Notes: a model not told the origin generated them from the sequence alone. A DNA stretch of 64,000 bases from Mytilus trossulus (GCF_036588685.1 NC_086377.1:74964283-75028282), one strand, 5' to 3'. Numbered from the stretch's first letter, positions 23,069-34,124 are shown. Program-made: numbers and translations.

Positions 23069-23599
23069 CTGCTGGCGTTGGCGTCATGTGCTGCCCTGGA
23101 AAACACATCACATCAGGGACCTGTTCATGCAAATCTTTGCTCCCATCAAATACTACAAGAAACAATGCCCGGAACGTCATAAAGGTCTGGTGTGTTGTTA
23201 AATAAACGTATTGTCCACCAAAATCCCAGAAGATAAGACGTCCAACTTTCATTTTATACTTCCCACTTTTGAGGACTTTTTCCATTTTCTTTCTTATTTC
23301 TTCTTTAGTCATTCTTGTTCTCATTTTCTGTTCCATCTGGTTTACTTTGTGAGGCACATTGGAGGATTTTGTAGATGGTAGAGATTGTGCTGTTGCAGAC
23401 TGTTCTGAGGGCAAAGAGGAAAGTGTAGCTTTGGCATAACCAGTTGGGCTTGTATCTGAAGCTTTGTTGGTAACTTCACTCTCCTCCTCTTCTTCCAGAG
23501 AGGTCATTAAAACCTTATGGTACACAACATCTAGGGCATTGTAAGAGTCTGAAATTATATTTAATACATCAGGCAAATCAAATCCAAAACAGGTGCAGG
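23069..23599 (-). CDS. Roco gene, exon 8: ROC GTPase, linker insertion and switch II
   Basis: A 531-base exon, phase 1 in and phase 1 out, encoding residues 241-418. The first 30 residues are hydrophobic-helical (FGFDLPDVLNIISDSYNAL). A low-complexity acidic and Ser/Thr-rich insertion follows (around 275-330), then a basic helix (MTKEEIRKKMEKVLKSGKYK). The last part carries G3/switch II, RLIFWDFGGQ (DFGGQ at 366-370), then HQTFMTFRALFLVVFD and a loop LHEQVPDVMCFPGQHMTPTPA. P-loop and switch II are therefore about 170 residues apart, much farther than in small GTPases, because of the insertion. I recall related bivalve proteins having a similar arrangement, but this was not checked. Confidence 0.92.
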
Positions 23600-24025
23600 C
23601 TGTCAAAACCAAGTGAAGAATGTAAGAAAAATCAGAATTAAAATAAGAATCATATCTTATCAGGTGTAACATTCATATAATGCTATTAACACATTTTAAA
23701 GAGAGTCATATTTTAACTGATTGATTGATGAAATTATTGATTATGGAAAATAAATGTTAATTCATTGCATAATTTTAACATTTAAATTCAATTTCAAAAT
23801 ATAAAACCTTAACATCTTTCTAATAAGATTAGTAAAATGTTAAGATTTTCATACACAAATCAGATTAAATATTGAATTAATATGGTGCGTGAATAGAAGG
23901 CACAAAAAATGGCTACAATGTGAAACTATTTAAATCAGTGCTATAACATGTCTGCTGAAAGCGCAGTCCATGCAATAGAGTATATTTTTAATGTGGTCAG
24001 ATATTCTACTTGTGCTCTTTCTCAC
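23600..24025. other. Intron between exons 7 and 8
   Basis: A 426 bp intron, AT-rich, GTGAGA donor and TTTTGACAG acceptor. Short for this gene and free of tandem arrays. Confidence 0.7.
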
Positions 24026-24268
24026 CTGGATCAACAAGAATCCACTCTTTTGACTGAATGTCGAGGCCACAGCGACCTTCTACCAGAGAAATCCCATCAG
24101 TTGGATGTCGCCCTTCTGGTAGGACATCCCCAGCTAACAGCTTCACAAGAGTCGTTTTCCCAACAGAAAATTGACCGGTTACCATGCATCTCATATCAAA
24201 TGATTCATAGCTGCCCTTCCCTAATAAACGATTTAACATGGCAGACTGTTGCCCTTTTCCGATGGAAT
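24026..24268 (-). CDS. Roco gene, exon 7: ROC GTPase P-loop
   Basis: A 243-base exon, phase 1 in and phase 1 out, encoding residues 160-241. It holds the G1/Walker A motif GQFSVGKTT (residues 191-199) inside MRCMVTGQFSVGKTTLVKLL. A switch-I-like stretch follows (HPTDGISLVEG), then a beta strand ending WILVDP. The ROC (Ras of complex proteins) domain binds GTP and in Roco proteins always precedes a COR dimerisation domain. The acceptor follows a T-rich tract and the donor is GTGAGA. P-loop residues are intact, so nucleotide binding is plausible. Confidence 0.92.
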
Positions 24269-24364
24269 CTAAAAAAAAATAAAAAATTGGAAAGTTTTGA
24301 TGTGTTCATGTTGAGAAAAAAAATGTATCCATACACAAACTCATAGATAATTTTTCCTCATTTG

Positions 24365-25045
24365 TTGGTTAATATGTTGATATATGTCATTTTTCGATAT
24401 GTCAATGTGTTAAATATGTCAGAATATCTTTATGTCTTTGTGTTGATGTATTAGCCTGTTTGTGTATTGATCTGTCAGTGTAATGATGTATGTGTGCTAA
24501 AGTGTTGATCTGTCAATGTTTCAATATGTCAATGTGTTAATGTACGAGTCTGTTAATGTATTCAGCTGTCAGTGTGTCTATATGTCAATGTGTTGATGTA
24601 TGAATCTGTTTATATGTTGATATGTTAGTGTGTCAATATGTCAATGTGTCGATCTATCAGTGTGATGACAAATGTGTGTTAAAGAGTTGATCCGTCAGTG
24701 TGTCGATATGTCAATTTGTTGTCAATTTGTTGAAGTTTGAGTCTTGTAATATGTTGATCTGTCAGTGTGTCAATATGTCTGTTAATGTGTTGATCTATCA
24801 TCCTGATGATGTATGAGTGTAAAAATGTTGATCTGTCAGTGTTTCAATATGTATGTTATTGTGTTGACGTTTGAGTCTAGTGATATGTTAATCTGTAAGT
24901 GTGCCAATATGTCAATGTGTTGATGTATGAGTCTATTATTATGTCGATCTGTAAATGCATCGATATGCCAATGTGTTGATATATAAATCTGTTAATGTGT
25001 TAAATCTGTCAGTGTGTCAATATGTCTACGTGCTGGTGTATGAGT
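24365..25045. repeat. Degenerate TGTTGATCTGTCAGTGTGTC tandem repeat
   Basis: Diverged units of roughly 55-60 bp with TGATCTGTCAGTGTG, CAATATGTCAATGTGTTGAT and GTATGAGTCTGTTAATG. It fills the intron between exons 6 and 7. More diverged than the other arrays, so probably older. Confidence 0.88.
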
Positions 25046-25262
25046 CTGTTTATTTGTTTATTTACAGACATGCACAGATTAAAAAAATCATGTGATCTGT
25101 AATCAATCAATCTTCATCAATAGCCTATTTCACTTTTCCCATCAATTTGCTGGGTTTTTTCATTATAACATTATAAGCAGATATCAAGGTTTCCCTATAT
25201 TAGAAACAAGTAATTATAAATCATTTCAGCCAGTATCTGAATAATTAACATTAGAGCTTTAC

Positions 25263-25338
25263 CTTCAACTGCTGGTGCTGCAGGTTCCTGTAAATGGGTG
25301 TCAGGAGTTACTTCTGGGGATGTCTTTGACATGACAGT
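25263..25338 (-). CDS. Roco gene, exon 6: linker
   Basis: A 76-base exon, phase 0 in and phase 1 out, with a TTTTGTAG acceptor and a GTAAAG donor, encoding residues 135-159. The sequence TVMSKTSPEVTPDTHLQEPA then APAVE is rich in Pro, Thr, Ala and Glu, as expected for a flexible linker between the ankyrin stack and the GTPase. It has no domain signature of its own. It is supported mainly by the splice sites and by exact phase agreement with exons 5 and 7. Another exon could exist in the 9 kb intron before it. Confidence 0.65.
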
Positions 25339-25345
25339 CTACAAA

Positions 25346-25745
25346 AGAACAATATGCTATAAAAAAAAAAAAAAAGTAAAAACACAAAAATACCGAACTC
25401 CGAGGAAAATTCAAAAAGGAAAATCAAAAATCAAAAGGCAAAATCAAAAGTCCAAACACATCAAACGAATGGGTAACAACTGTCATATTCCTGACTTGGT
25501 ACAGGCATTTTCTAATGTAGAAACTGGTGGATTGAACCTGGTTTTATAGCTAGCTAAACCTCTCGCTTATATGACAGTCGCATCAAATTCCATTAAATTG
25601 TCAACGATGCATGAACAAAACAAACATACTCAAAGAGTAAAAATGTCAAAAATAGGGGTACAACAGTCAATATTGTGTTATCATCTTAATATCTCTACAT
25701 AAACAACAAATGTAACAAAGAAGCACAAAAAGGCATACATTAATT
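25346..25745. repeat. Dispersed repeat fragment
   Basis: Contains AAAAATACCGAACTCCGAGG, AATCAAAAGTCCAAACACAT, CATTCCTGACTTGGTACAGG-type sequence (actual: ATTCCTGACTTGGTACAGGC) and GACAGTCGCATCAAATTCC. Related pieces are seen at 31.43 kb (AAAATACTGAACTCAGAGG) and at 58.5-59.4 kb (CTGACTTGGTACAGGTAC). The 83-codon forward frame is not supported as a gene. Confidence 0.6.
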
Positions 25746-25770
25746 TAACATTCTCATTTTGCTTTTCTTA

Positions 25771-26276
25771 TACGGCTGAATTTATCTATGTAAAGTCTAC
25801 CCATAATGATAGAAGGTTTCATTACTGGTTTAAAAATGCGCGTTTGAAATTCGCACAGGTAGACATAAAAATAATTTTGTCGTATAACGGCATACATAAA
25901 TGAAGACTTACGTAAAGTTGATATAACAAAAACAGACTTAACAGTAAAAGTAATAATAATAAATAAAATAATGGTGTGGTTCAAAGTATGACGGGATACA
26001 TAAGAACAGTTTCACGTCAAATACGGCTGAATTTATCTATGTAAAGTCTACCCATAAATGATAGAAGGTTTTCATTACTGGTGTAAAATAGCGCGTTTGT
26101 AATTCGCACAGGTAGACATAAAAAATAATTTTGTCGTATGTCGGCATACATAAATACAGACTCACGTAAAGTAGATATACCAAAAACCAGACTTAACAGT
26201 AAAAGTAATAATAATAAATAAAATAATGGTGTGGTTCAAAGTATGACGGGATACATAAGTACAGTTTCACGTCAAA
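25771..26276. repeat. Direct duplication of about 251 bp (two copies)
   Basis: Copy 1 (25771-26021) and copy 2 (26022-26276) both begin TACGGCTGAATTTATCTATG and end GTTTCACGTCAAA. They differ by small changes (for example CATAATGATAG against CATAAATGATAG). Adjacent, same orientation. Confidence 0.93.
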
Positions 26277-26483
26277 TGTATATCATGAAAAACAGACTAA
26301 ACAGAAAAAGTAGTATTATTGAATAAAATAGTTTTGTCATTCATAGTATTCAAGATCCTTAAGTAAAAGTAATATCAATCAATGAACTATCATGCCCCAT
26401 GAGAAAACTTGTCAAATAGTTTAATACATATATAAATTCTAATAGCCTTTCTATCTGCCAGTAGATTTAAAGAGGGTTTCATA

Positions 26484-26826
26484 TAGTCGAGTTACAAGTT
26501 GCGAGTTAAGATAGTCGAGTTGCGAGTTAAAAAAGTCGAGTTGCGAGTTAAAAAAGTCTAGTTGCGAGTTACGAAAGTTGAGTTGCGAGTTACAAAAGTT
26601 GAGTTGCGAGTTAAGAAAGCCGAGTCGCGAGTTAAGAAAGTCGAGTTGCGAGTTAAGAAAGTCGAGTTGCGAGTTACAAAAGTCGAGTTGTGAGTTAAGA
26701 AAGTCGAGTTGCGAGTTACGAAAGTCGAGTTGCGAGTTACGAAAGTCGAGTTGCGAGTTAAAAAAGTCGAGTTGCGAGTTACAAAAGTCAAGTTGCGAGT
26801 TACAAAAGTCAAGTTGCGAGTTACAA
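26484..26826. repeat. 21 bp minisatellite (about 16 units)
   Basis: Units GTCGAGTTGCGAGTTAMRAAA (M = A/C, R = A/G) are contiguous. The period is a multiple of three, so both strands show open frames of 86-101 codons made of 7-residue repeats (SCELRKS; NSTFVTR). The same motif occurs in the opposite orientation at 29.2 kb. Confidence 0.96.
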
Positions 26827-27404
26827 AAATATTTTTGAGGATCGATTCACATTTGATAAACAAAGCATGCGTGTGTAAGTGATAAATTTGTCCTGTTAAA
26901 ATATGTCTGGGGGGACAAATATTGCTAGTATAAAAAGTCCATGGTTACAGAATTTACTAGTATATTTGGTCCGATGTTATTAATATATGTCCCCAGACTA
27001 ATTTTCCTAGGTTATCATGTCCTATAAAATCCTATAATATTTAATTACATTTAAACCATGGAAACTTAGATGTTATGTTTTAGTAATGTTTAAGAGTTGC
27101 ATAGTTATATTTTTGATAAAATTTATGTCCCCAGACTAATTTTGCTATGGAATCATGTCCATGCCATTCATAATCTTAGGTTAAAATGTCCATGCCCTTA
27201 ATTTTAAAAGGTGAATATGAATGTAATATGTTTTAATATTGTTAAAGACAAAACGAAAGAGTTGCGTATCAATCTAGGAAATCATGTCCATGTCATTAAC
27301 TATTCTAGGTTAAAATGTCCAAGCCCTTAGTTTTAAAGGTAACTATAAATGTAATATGTTTTAATATTGTTCAATAGTTGTGTATCAATTTTTTAATTTT
27401 TTTA
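26827..27404. repeat. Degenerate repeat with ATGTCCCCAGACTAATTTTG
   Basis: Two to three diverged units sharing ATGTCCCCAGACTAATTTT, GTTAAAATGTCCATGCCCTT and AATATGTTTTAATATTGTT. No coding signal. Confidence 0.6.
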
Positions 27405-27602
27405 TATAAATAAGGCCGTTAGTTTTCTCGCTTGATTTGTTTTACATTGTCATTTTGGGGCCTTTTATAGCTGACTATGGGGTATGGGCTTTGCTCATTT
27501 ATGAAGGCCGTATGGTGACCTATAGTTGTTAATTTCTACGTCATTTTGGTTTCTTGTGGACAGTTGTCTCATTGGCAATCATACCACATCTTCTTTTTCA
27601 TA
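27405..27602 (+). repeat. Dispersed short repeat (200 bp family), copy
   Basis: Runs from GGCCGTTAGTTTTCTCGCTT through ATTTTGGGGCCTTTTATAGC and GAAGGCCGTATGGTGACCTA to CATTGGCAATCATACCACAT. Other copies are at 46.66-46.87 kb (same strand) and, on the other strand, at 47.03, 51.94, 58.05 and 58.44 kb. Copy ends are consistent, so it is a real element, possibly a SINE or MITE; the class is not determined. Confidence 0.8.
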
Positions 27603-28799
27603 TAATACGAATAATATACAGTTATTGTCTTTTGATGAGGTAAATAAGCGGTTTTCTTGACTTTTGAAAAACATGATATTCACTGAGGCCGACGGCCGAA
27701 GTGAATATCAGTTATTCCAAATTCAATTAAACCCCATATTTACCGAAACAAAAGACAGTAACTGTTTTGTTCCATATTCCGAGAAAAGAAAATGTATTTA
27801 ATGACAAACATATACCAAAACAAATTTTACATGAAACATTTTACCATACATTACATTGCATGTAAAAGTGTGTGACGTTTAGCGCGGTGAATAACACTTT
27901 CTGAAGTGAATATGCTTTTTTATTCAAAATCCAATTCATAACGAGAAACTTACTAAAATGATACCAATATGGAATAACGCCGTTTATTTGGACCAAACTT
28001 ATGATGACACAGAACAATATTGAAAGCAAATGGCAAATGGCACGCAATAAATCGGGCCTTCTTTATCATGTTTATATACTAGCATTTCGGAGTCAAACGT
28101 ACGAGTGACACACGACTGTTGTGCGACAGTCGTTAAACAGTGACACAACGGTAACATGCATATTTCCATGACATGAAAATCTGAAAAATAGAACCCAAAA
28201 CTCACGATTGTTATACGACAGTCGCACGGCTTTCACAAGACTCATTTGCGACAAACCCACAACAGTATAATTACAATTCTTATTTCCTGTACTGGAACCA
28301 GCGTGGAACCATCGTAGACATGTCGTAGCTGATGTGACCTCTCTACATATTTTTTTGACATTTGATTTTGCACGACAACTTTTTTATTGATCTTCCAAGA
28401 CAAAAAAATCGTACGATCTGTTGTGATCGGGGCTTTACATTTCGAACATCTCTATGGACGTCATGGCAGTATGACCGTTACCTCCTGCATCAGATGTTAT
28501 AACCATAGTATCATCTTTAGTTTCCCGAATATGGAACAATCCAAATTGAATTCTTAGAAAACTAACTGAAACCGTTTTTCTAATTAATTCATAATTGACA
28601 ATCTCAAACGTGTGAACACTATATAATTTTAAACCTAAGTGACTCAGTTTTATAAGTTACCCAATACCCAGGAGGATTACTTAAAAAAAATCTTATTCAC
28701 GATGTAGCACTAAACATTTTAAATTTTCCAATTAAACCTTACCTGTAAAATGGCGCAAATGTAGTTTTTACAATAGTATCTTTGATGGCTACATGCATA
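27603..28799. other. Intron sequence; one short palindrome
   Basis: Contains the inverted repeat at 27674-27710, listed separately. Minus-strand 68-codon frames at 27841-28205 have no supported function. No exon recognised. Confidence 0.4.
27674..27710. repeat. 11 bp perfect inverted repeat
   Basis: TGATATTCACT and AGTGAATATCA flank a 15-base GC-rich spacer, GAGGCCGACGGCCGA, which itself has GGCC on both sides. A hairpin with an unusually GC-rich head for this AT-rich region. Confidence 0.8.
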
Positions 28800-29060
28800 G
28801 ACCAAAGAATCAAATCGGGGAATGAGTCAAAGAGACAGCAACCCAACCAAAATATGCAATTCAACCGAAGGCCATTTGGTCTTCAACACAACGAGAAATC
28901 ACACACCTAGAGGGAGCCCCAAACAGGCCCCGAAACACAGTGTTATATATCTTTAGATCAAGAGTATTTACGCCATTCTATGCTCCTAAATATAAAGATG
29001 AACCAAAATAAAAAAAATATACAAGATCAACAAAGGCTAAAGGTTCCTGACTAAGGTCAG
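28800..29060. repeat. Dispersed repeat fragments
   Basis: GAATGAGTCAAAGAGACAGC, AACCCAACCAAAATATGC and AGGGAGCCCCAAACAGGCCC, then GGTTCCTGACTAAGGTCAGA. They resemble parts of the families at 8.85, 25.5 and 58.5 kb. Confidence 0.5.
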
Positions 29061-29225
29061 ACAAAAAAATGCAGCGGGTTTAAACTTGTTTTATGCACGC
29101 ACATCATTTCCCCTGTATCTCTAGCCAATGTAGACATATATAATTTTAACGTCCACAATTTTGAGTGTCTGACTGCCAAAGAATAAATTTTGCGGTCCCT
29201 AACGATTATTGCCAGACTCGGCAAC

Positions 29226-29446
29226 CCGACTTTAGTAACTCCCAGCTCGACTTTCTTAACTCGCAACTAGACTTTTGTAACACGCAACTCGACTTTTTTA
29301 ACACGCAACTCGACTTTTGTAACTCACAACTCGACTTTCTGAACTCGCAACTCCACTTTCGTAACTCCCAACTCGACTTTCTTAACTCGCAACTCGACTT
29401 TTGTAACTTGCAACTCGATACTCGTAACTCGCAACTGGATACTCGA
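29226..29446. repeat. 21 bp minisatellite in inverted orientation (about 10 units)
   Basis: Units TAACTCGCAACTCGACTTTY are the reverse complement of the 26.5 kb array. Slightly more diverged (CACGCAACTCG, CTCCCAGCTCG). The forward 104-codon frame (QLDFCNS repeats) is a by-product. Confidence 0.94.
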
Positions 29447-30474
29447 CAACAAGTGAATCTCAGATTTAAAGGACAATAACTCTATATTTTACAGGAAGTT
29501 AAAATGCGCAATGCAATCACAACTTATTTTGACTAGACACAGACAATTATCTTGAATTGACCGTAATTCTTTGCTTATTTCCACCTTTGATTCTGTTGTT
29601 TGCATCTATTTGTTATAATAGGTAGTCATTGTTTTGAACAAAATCATTTCTCTTCGCCACATAATTTATAGACAATACATAGTGATGCACGTTGACTAAA
29701 TATGAAAGTGCATATGTAGTTGTCTCCCTTACTAGTATAATCAGTTTCAGAATGTTCATTGTTATTTCCCTTTTTTAAAACTATAAATTTCATGTTTCTT
29801 TATTTAATGATTTACATGATGTTTATTCAGTACCTATTTGTGAATTTGAATAGATATTAGTATTTTGAATTCATTGGTTAACGTTATTCATTTATATTCT
29901 AAAATCTAGTATTTGCATTGTCACAAATCATTTATAACCTCCTTTGACAGACTTTAGGCCTATATATTTTATATGACTGGTTTGGTGTAATTGCATTGAA
30001 TTGTCTGATGTCTGAAGTATACAGTCCAACCAATGAAAGCTGTACTGAATGCAAATCTTCCTTTAACTTATTGGAAATCCGAAATAAACTTTTTTATAAT
30101 TGAATCAGTGTTTATAATGTACAGATTGAAAATGTATTATTGATATTGAATAAATACTGTATCATATGCAGTTTATACATGTATTTCAACCAAAAACGAG
30201 GATATTTTTTTGGTCAGGTAAATTAATCAATGAACGATAGATTTCTCCAAGAAGAAATTTAAGGTCTCAAATGAATAAACTACACAGAGAGCAATTGCTA
30301 TAGTATTGATTCAATGGGAAAGGTAAACTTACAAACGTTTAAATACCTTGGTCAAGAGCAGACAACTCTGTGGTTCGCAATAACACATAATGAACGGGTA
30401 TATAATCTGTTTATTGATGGCATTGTAAAAAAACAATCTAAATAAAAATTTATTATATTTAAACTTGCCAAAGT
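29447..30474. other. Intron sequence, nothing recognised
   Basis: AT-rich, no repeats of note and no exon recognised. Confidence 0.4.
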
Positions 30475-30479
30475 TTGTC

Positions 30480-30711
30480 AAGGGCAATGCCTCCAACTAC
30501 ACCACAATCATCAATACTGGGACCAACTACCGTATCCCCAGGACCAACAAGTTTCACCTCTGGACCAACAACCTCAGGGCCGACAACAAATTCCACCTCT
30601 AGACGAACAACCTCAGGGCGGACAACAAATTCCACCTCTAGACCAACAATTTCTGGACCGACAACAAGTTTCACATCTAGACCAACAACCTCTGGACCAA
30701 CAACAAATTAA
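30480..30711 (+). repeat. 39 bp repeat with a Thr/Pro/Ser-rich open frame
   Basis: About four to five units of GACCAACAACCTCAGGGCCG then ACAACAAATTCCACCTCTA. Translated forward it gives 13-residue repeats (GPTTSGPTTNSTS), a mucin-like composition, ending at a double stop TAATAA. The frame could start at ATG 30487. There is no signal peptide, no splice context and no neighbouring exon, and it lies antisense in an intron, so a minisatellite is the simpler reading. Confidence 0.6.
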
Positions 30712-32472
30712 TAATTATATATTCATTTAGAACGCCGGAATAATTGCTTGCTAATTCCGTTTCAGGTCTTCATATTTAGAATTTAAAATAAAAATTAAGT
30801 CACGGTTATATATGATGAACTAATTTATTTGAATAAATAATTTGTTATATATATGCATAGATAATCTATAATTATAGTTAATATTTAAAGAAAAATATTC
30901 AAAAACTAGCCAGGATCGTTTCTACAAAAGCGTATTAGGGATGTAGTAAAAATGAAATCGAATTACTGATTGTATGTTGACATCTCATATCTTAAAATCT
31001 CTGTGAATTATATTTTTGTTTTACTTATTTTGATAATTTACCAGTTTAATACACAATTATCTCTATCCAATAATATATGAATATTTGGCGGTTACGCGTA
31101 CCCTAAGAAGTCCAATTATGCCACGCGTACCTGCATGACGCAGATACTGCCTTTATTATAAGCTGAATTTCACTCGTTTCATTTTCTTAAAAGAAATGAT
31201 AGTTTTCGCGATAGCTCTTAGCCTGGGTAAAAGAATAACACTTAAAATCGATCAAAATGTATTTCAAGCTTAAATTGTATAATAAGAACATTTGAACCTC
31301 TGGAAATGGTTGCATAAGTTTTTGGTTTTTTTTGGAACGTTTTAAAAATCTAAAATATGTCCCCAAACATTTTCAGTTTGTCATAACCAGGCGTGGTGTT
31401 CTCGGAAGTATCCTTTCGTTTGAAAAAAGTAAAATCACAAAAATACTGAACTCAGAGGAAAATCAATTCGGAAAGTCCATAATCACATGGCACGAACTTG
31501 ACATAAATCATTCATGTTAAATTTAAAATGGTTATAACCAAGAATTGACATAATTCTACAATAGATTGCTGACTAGACGAGCTCAGATTGGCCGGAAATG
31601 ATTAAGGCTCTTACGGGGAACGTAACATGTATGTCGATTCATTGGATTATGGAAAGTATCTCTTCGAGCTTCTTATCAAAAGGTTGCAATTGAATAAAAA
31701 TGAAACATATCTCAAGTGCCGTGTGCTGGAAACCTCATAATGAAAGAATTATGCAAAATCAAAAAGTTTTATTTTAATAAAAATACATTTTTTTCTCCAG
31801 TGCTGTTTACTATCCATATCCTCTTGTGTCTTTAAACAGACGATGAAATCTAGCATTCACCAATCTTAAAATCAATCAATGTACTAACAAAACATCGGAT
31901 GACTACAAGTTCTTTTGGGTGGTGACAGGCACTTGTATCAGAAAAAGAATCGCATCTCTATATCCAAAAGTTAGGTTAAGGTACACTTCACAGACACATG
32001 TTTTCTGGTGACAAGTTCCTGTGTGGATGATGAATAAATGACCGGGAATTCAACCTCACCGTAACAACTATTATATTGTTAATCAGTATACTCTAGTTTG
32101 TTGTTATATATTATAAAAAGTCATATGAAACTTCAAATTAAAAAAAAAATGATGCATACGTTTTTTTTTACAACTATAACATTGTATAAGAATAGTTTTC
32201 ATTCTAAAACATATGTACTGTCATATACTTTTTTTCTGAAGAAATTTCTTTAACTTGTCCACATTTAGAAGATTACTTTTTTTAATTGCTTGATTCCAGG
32301 ATGCAATTTGCCGACATATTTTCCGTATGCAAGTAACCTTAGCGTGACCTTTCTTGTAATTGATCGCAATTCGCATCGATATGTCATTTAAATAAACCAT
32401 ATTTTGATTGTACATGTGGAAGTGCATAGTGGTCATTCTTTTGAAATAATTAGTTTCAGTGAACTGGTAAAG
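30712..32472. other. Intron sequence with one dispersed fragment
   Basis: About 31425-31490 resembles the 25.38 kb repeat (CAAAAATACTGAACTCAGAG). Otherwise nothing recognised; no exon found. Confidence 0.4.
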
Positions 32473-32477
32473 GTTAC

Positions 32478-32630
32478 CAGTGGGGGATCCAGAGGGAGGG
32501 GTTCCGGGGGTGCGCACCCCCCCCCTTTATTTTTGCCGATCAATGCATTTGTATCGGGACATATGTTTTGCACCCCCCCTTTGCCCTGGGTTAGCACCCC
32601 CCCTTTCGAAAATTCCTGCATCCGCCCCTG
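32478..32630. mobile_element. 153 bp MITE with CAGTGGGGGATCC-type ends
   Basis: Left end CAGTGGGGGATCCAGAGGGA, right end (reverse complement) CAGGGGCGGATGCAGGAATT, with C/G homopolymer runs between. GTTAC flanks it on both sides (32473-32477 and 32631-32635). The ends resemble a widespread invertebrate MITE type beginning CAGTGGCGGATCC, recalled rather than searched. Confidence 0.85.
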
Positions 32631-32769
32631 GTTACGACCCTTAAACGTCTCTTACAAAGATGAAAAGTGCATGAAATATTGCAAAAATATAACTACTATA
32701 CAAAAAGATTATATTGGAATAAATCCCTTAAAAAGCATCTAACGTATACGAAAATCACGAGGAATATCC

Positions 32770-32970
32770 AGAATTGTGCACACTTCTTTCCACCATATAC
32801 CGTGGGCATAGTATGTCTACGGCTGTCCTCAATATAGGGTGGACACCACGCCCACGGCTGTCCTCGGTATAGGGTTGGCACTACGCCCATGGATGTCCAC
32901 GGCATAGGGTGGGCACCACGCCCACGGTGGACAGAGAGTGGACGGCATTGGTTTGTCCACCGTGGGCGAG
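32770..32970. repeat. GC-rich CCCACGG repeats with a 14 bp hairpin
   Basis: Three units of the type GTCCTCGGTATAGGGTTGGC then ACTACGCCCA, about 45 bp each. At the right edge, CGCCCACGGTGGAC (32919-32932) and GTCCACCGTGGGCG (32955-32968) form a perfect inverted repeat around a 22-base loop. Strikingly GC-rich against its surroundings. Confidence 0.85.
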
Positions 32971-33023
32971 TGGAAATGACAAAGTCCACCTGGACCGTAG
33001 TGTATATACCTAGGAGATACCAA

Positions 33024-34124
33024 GCTGCAGGGGTTAAAAATTGTTGTTACAGCTAACTAGCCCAGGATTTATTGGCAGCAGGATTTTACTAGCCCTGTTG
33101 GAAGAACTGCTAGTCCATCAAAACTGAGCTGCTAGCCCTAGCATGCCTTAAAAATCAAGAGCTTGCTGCAAAATACAAAGTGGGTGTCCTTTGTTTTGAA
33201 GGAGACATTATACACTGTATCTAATAATTTTTGTTGATCTGTTATTTATTCTTTTGGTGGTTAACCTAACTTATTTGTTCCCATATTCAAAGCAGACTTT
33301 TTTTTTGCGTGTTTGGGGCAACTAACGGCATATTCACAGAGCATTGTCTGTTTTTTTCCTCAGCAACAGCCAACCTTGCCAGGGGAATCATTGTGTCCCA
33401 GTTCTGCCAACTTTTCAGGAAGTGAATTCGTGATTTGTTGGCCAAATTGTAAAGATCAAAGAGAAAAAAACAACTAAGTTTAAAAACTAAAGACTTGGCA
33501 GCCCTTCTGTCCTGGACACTATTAATTTTTCTCCGCGGCTTTTCCATGTCGTATTTAGCATTTTCGGGGGGTGAATTTTCAGCCTCGTTACTCCTTTCAT
33601 CTCCCGTTTTTCGTTTTGAAACTGACGAAGTTCCTGGGGTTCCCATACTAAAATATTAAAAAATATTTTGTTGCATGGTTTTGTGCTCAACAGCTGTGCA
33701 ACAAGACAGGTCAATACCAATCAATACATCATACCCCCAAATACCATTAATTGAAAATCTCAGCACGATAAGCAATGTACAATACCCCAAGCCATGGTAT
33801 GAGAAATCGATATTTAAAGTACGAGAATTGCGATCAACACATGATACCAGACAACCCAGACATGCCAGAGTTATTTGTTCTAATTTTAAAATATGTACAA
33901 CAGGACCTGTACAAACCAGTTCAAATTCTTGGAATCCCAGATGATTTAATTGAATCGAATTGGCTAACATAGAATTGTGATGAAGGGATTTTCACTTTCT
34001 ATTTTGGAAACATCAAGAACTTTTTGTTACTAGTCAGTTGGGCATATCGGATTACACATTTTAATTGCCGAGGCATAAATGATCTAGTACCGGGCGTCGG
34101 GCTAGTTGATTTTAACCCCTGCAG
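33024..34124. mobile_element. 1.1 kb DNA element with GCTGCAGGGGTTAAAA ends
   Basis: Left GCTGCAGGGGTTAAAA then CTAACTAGCCC; right, reverse complement, GCTGCAGGGGTTAAAATCAA then CTAGCCC. No clear duplication outside the termini. A minus-strand frame (33287-33646) begins MGTPGTSSVSKRKTGDERSN and is basic, and another lies at 33656-33970; neither shows a transposase core, so any protein is fragmentary. Likely a non-autonomous DNA transposon. Confidence 0.75.

Noticed and set aside
26558-26863. 101- and 86-codon frames of 7-residue repeats
   Set aside because: By-product of the 21 bp minisatellite; opposite strands are equally open.
33287-33970. Functional transposase gene in the 1.1 kb element
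   Set aside because: The two frames are short, in different phases, and show no catalytic motif that I can see.
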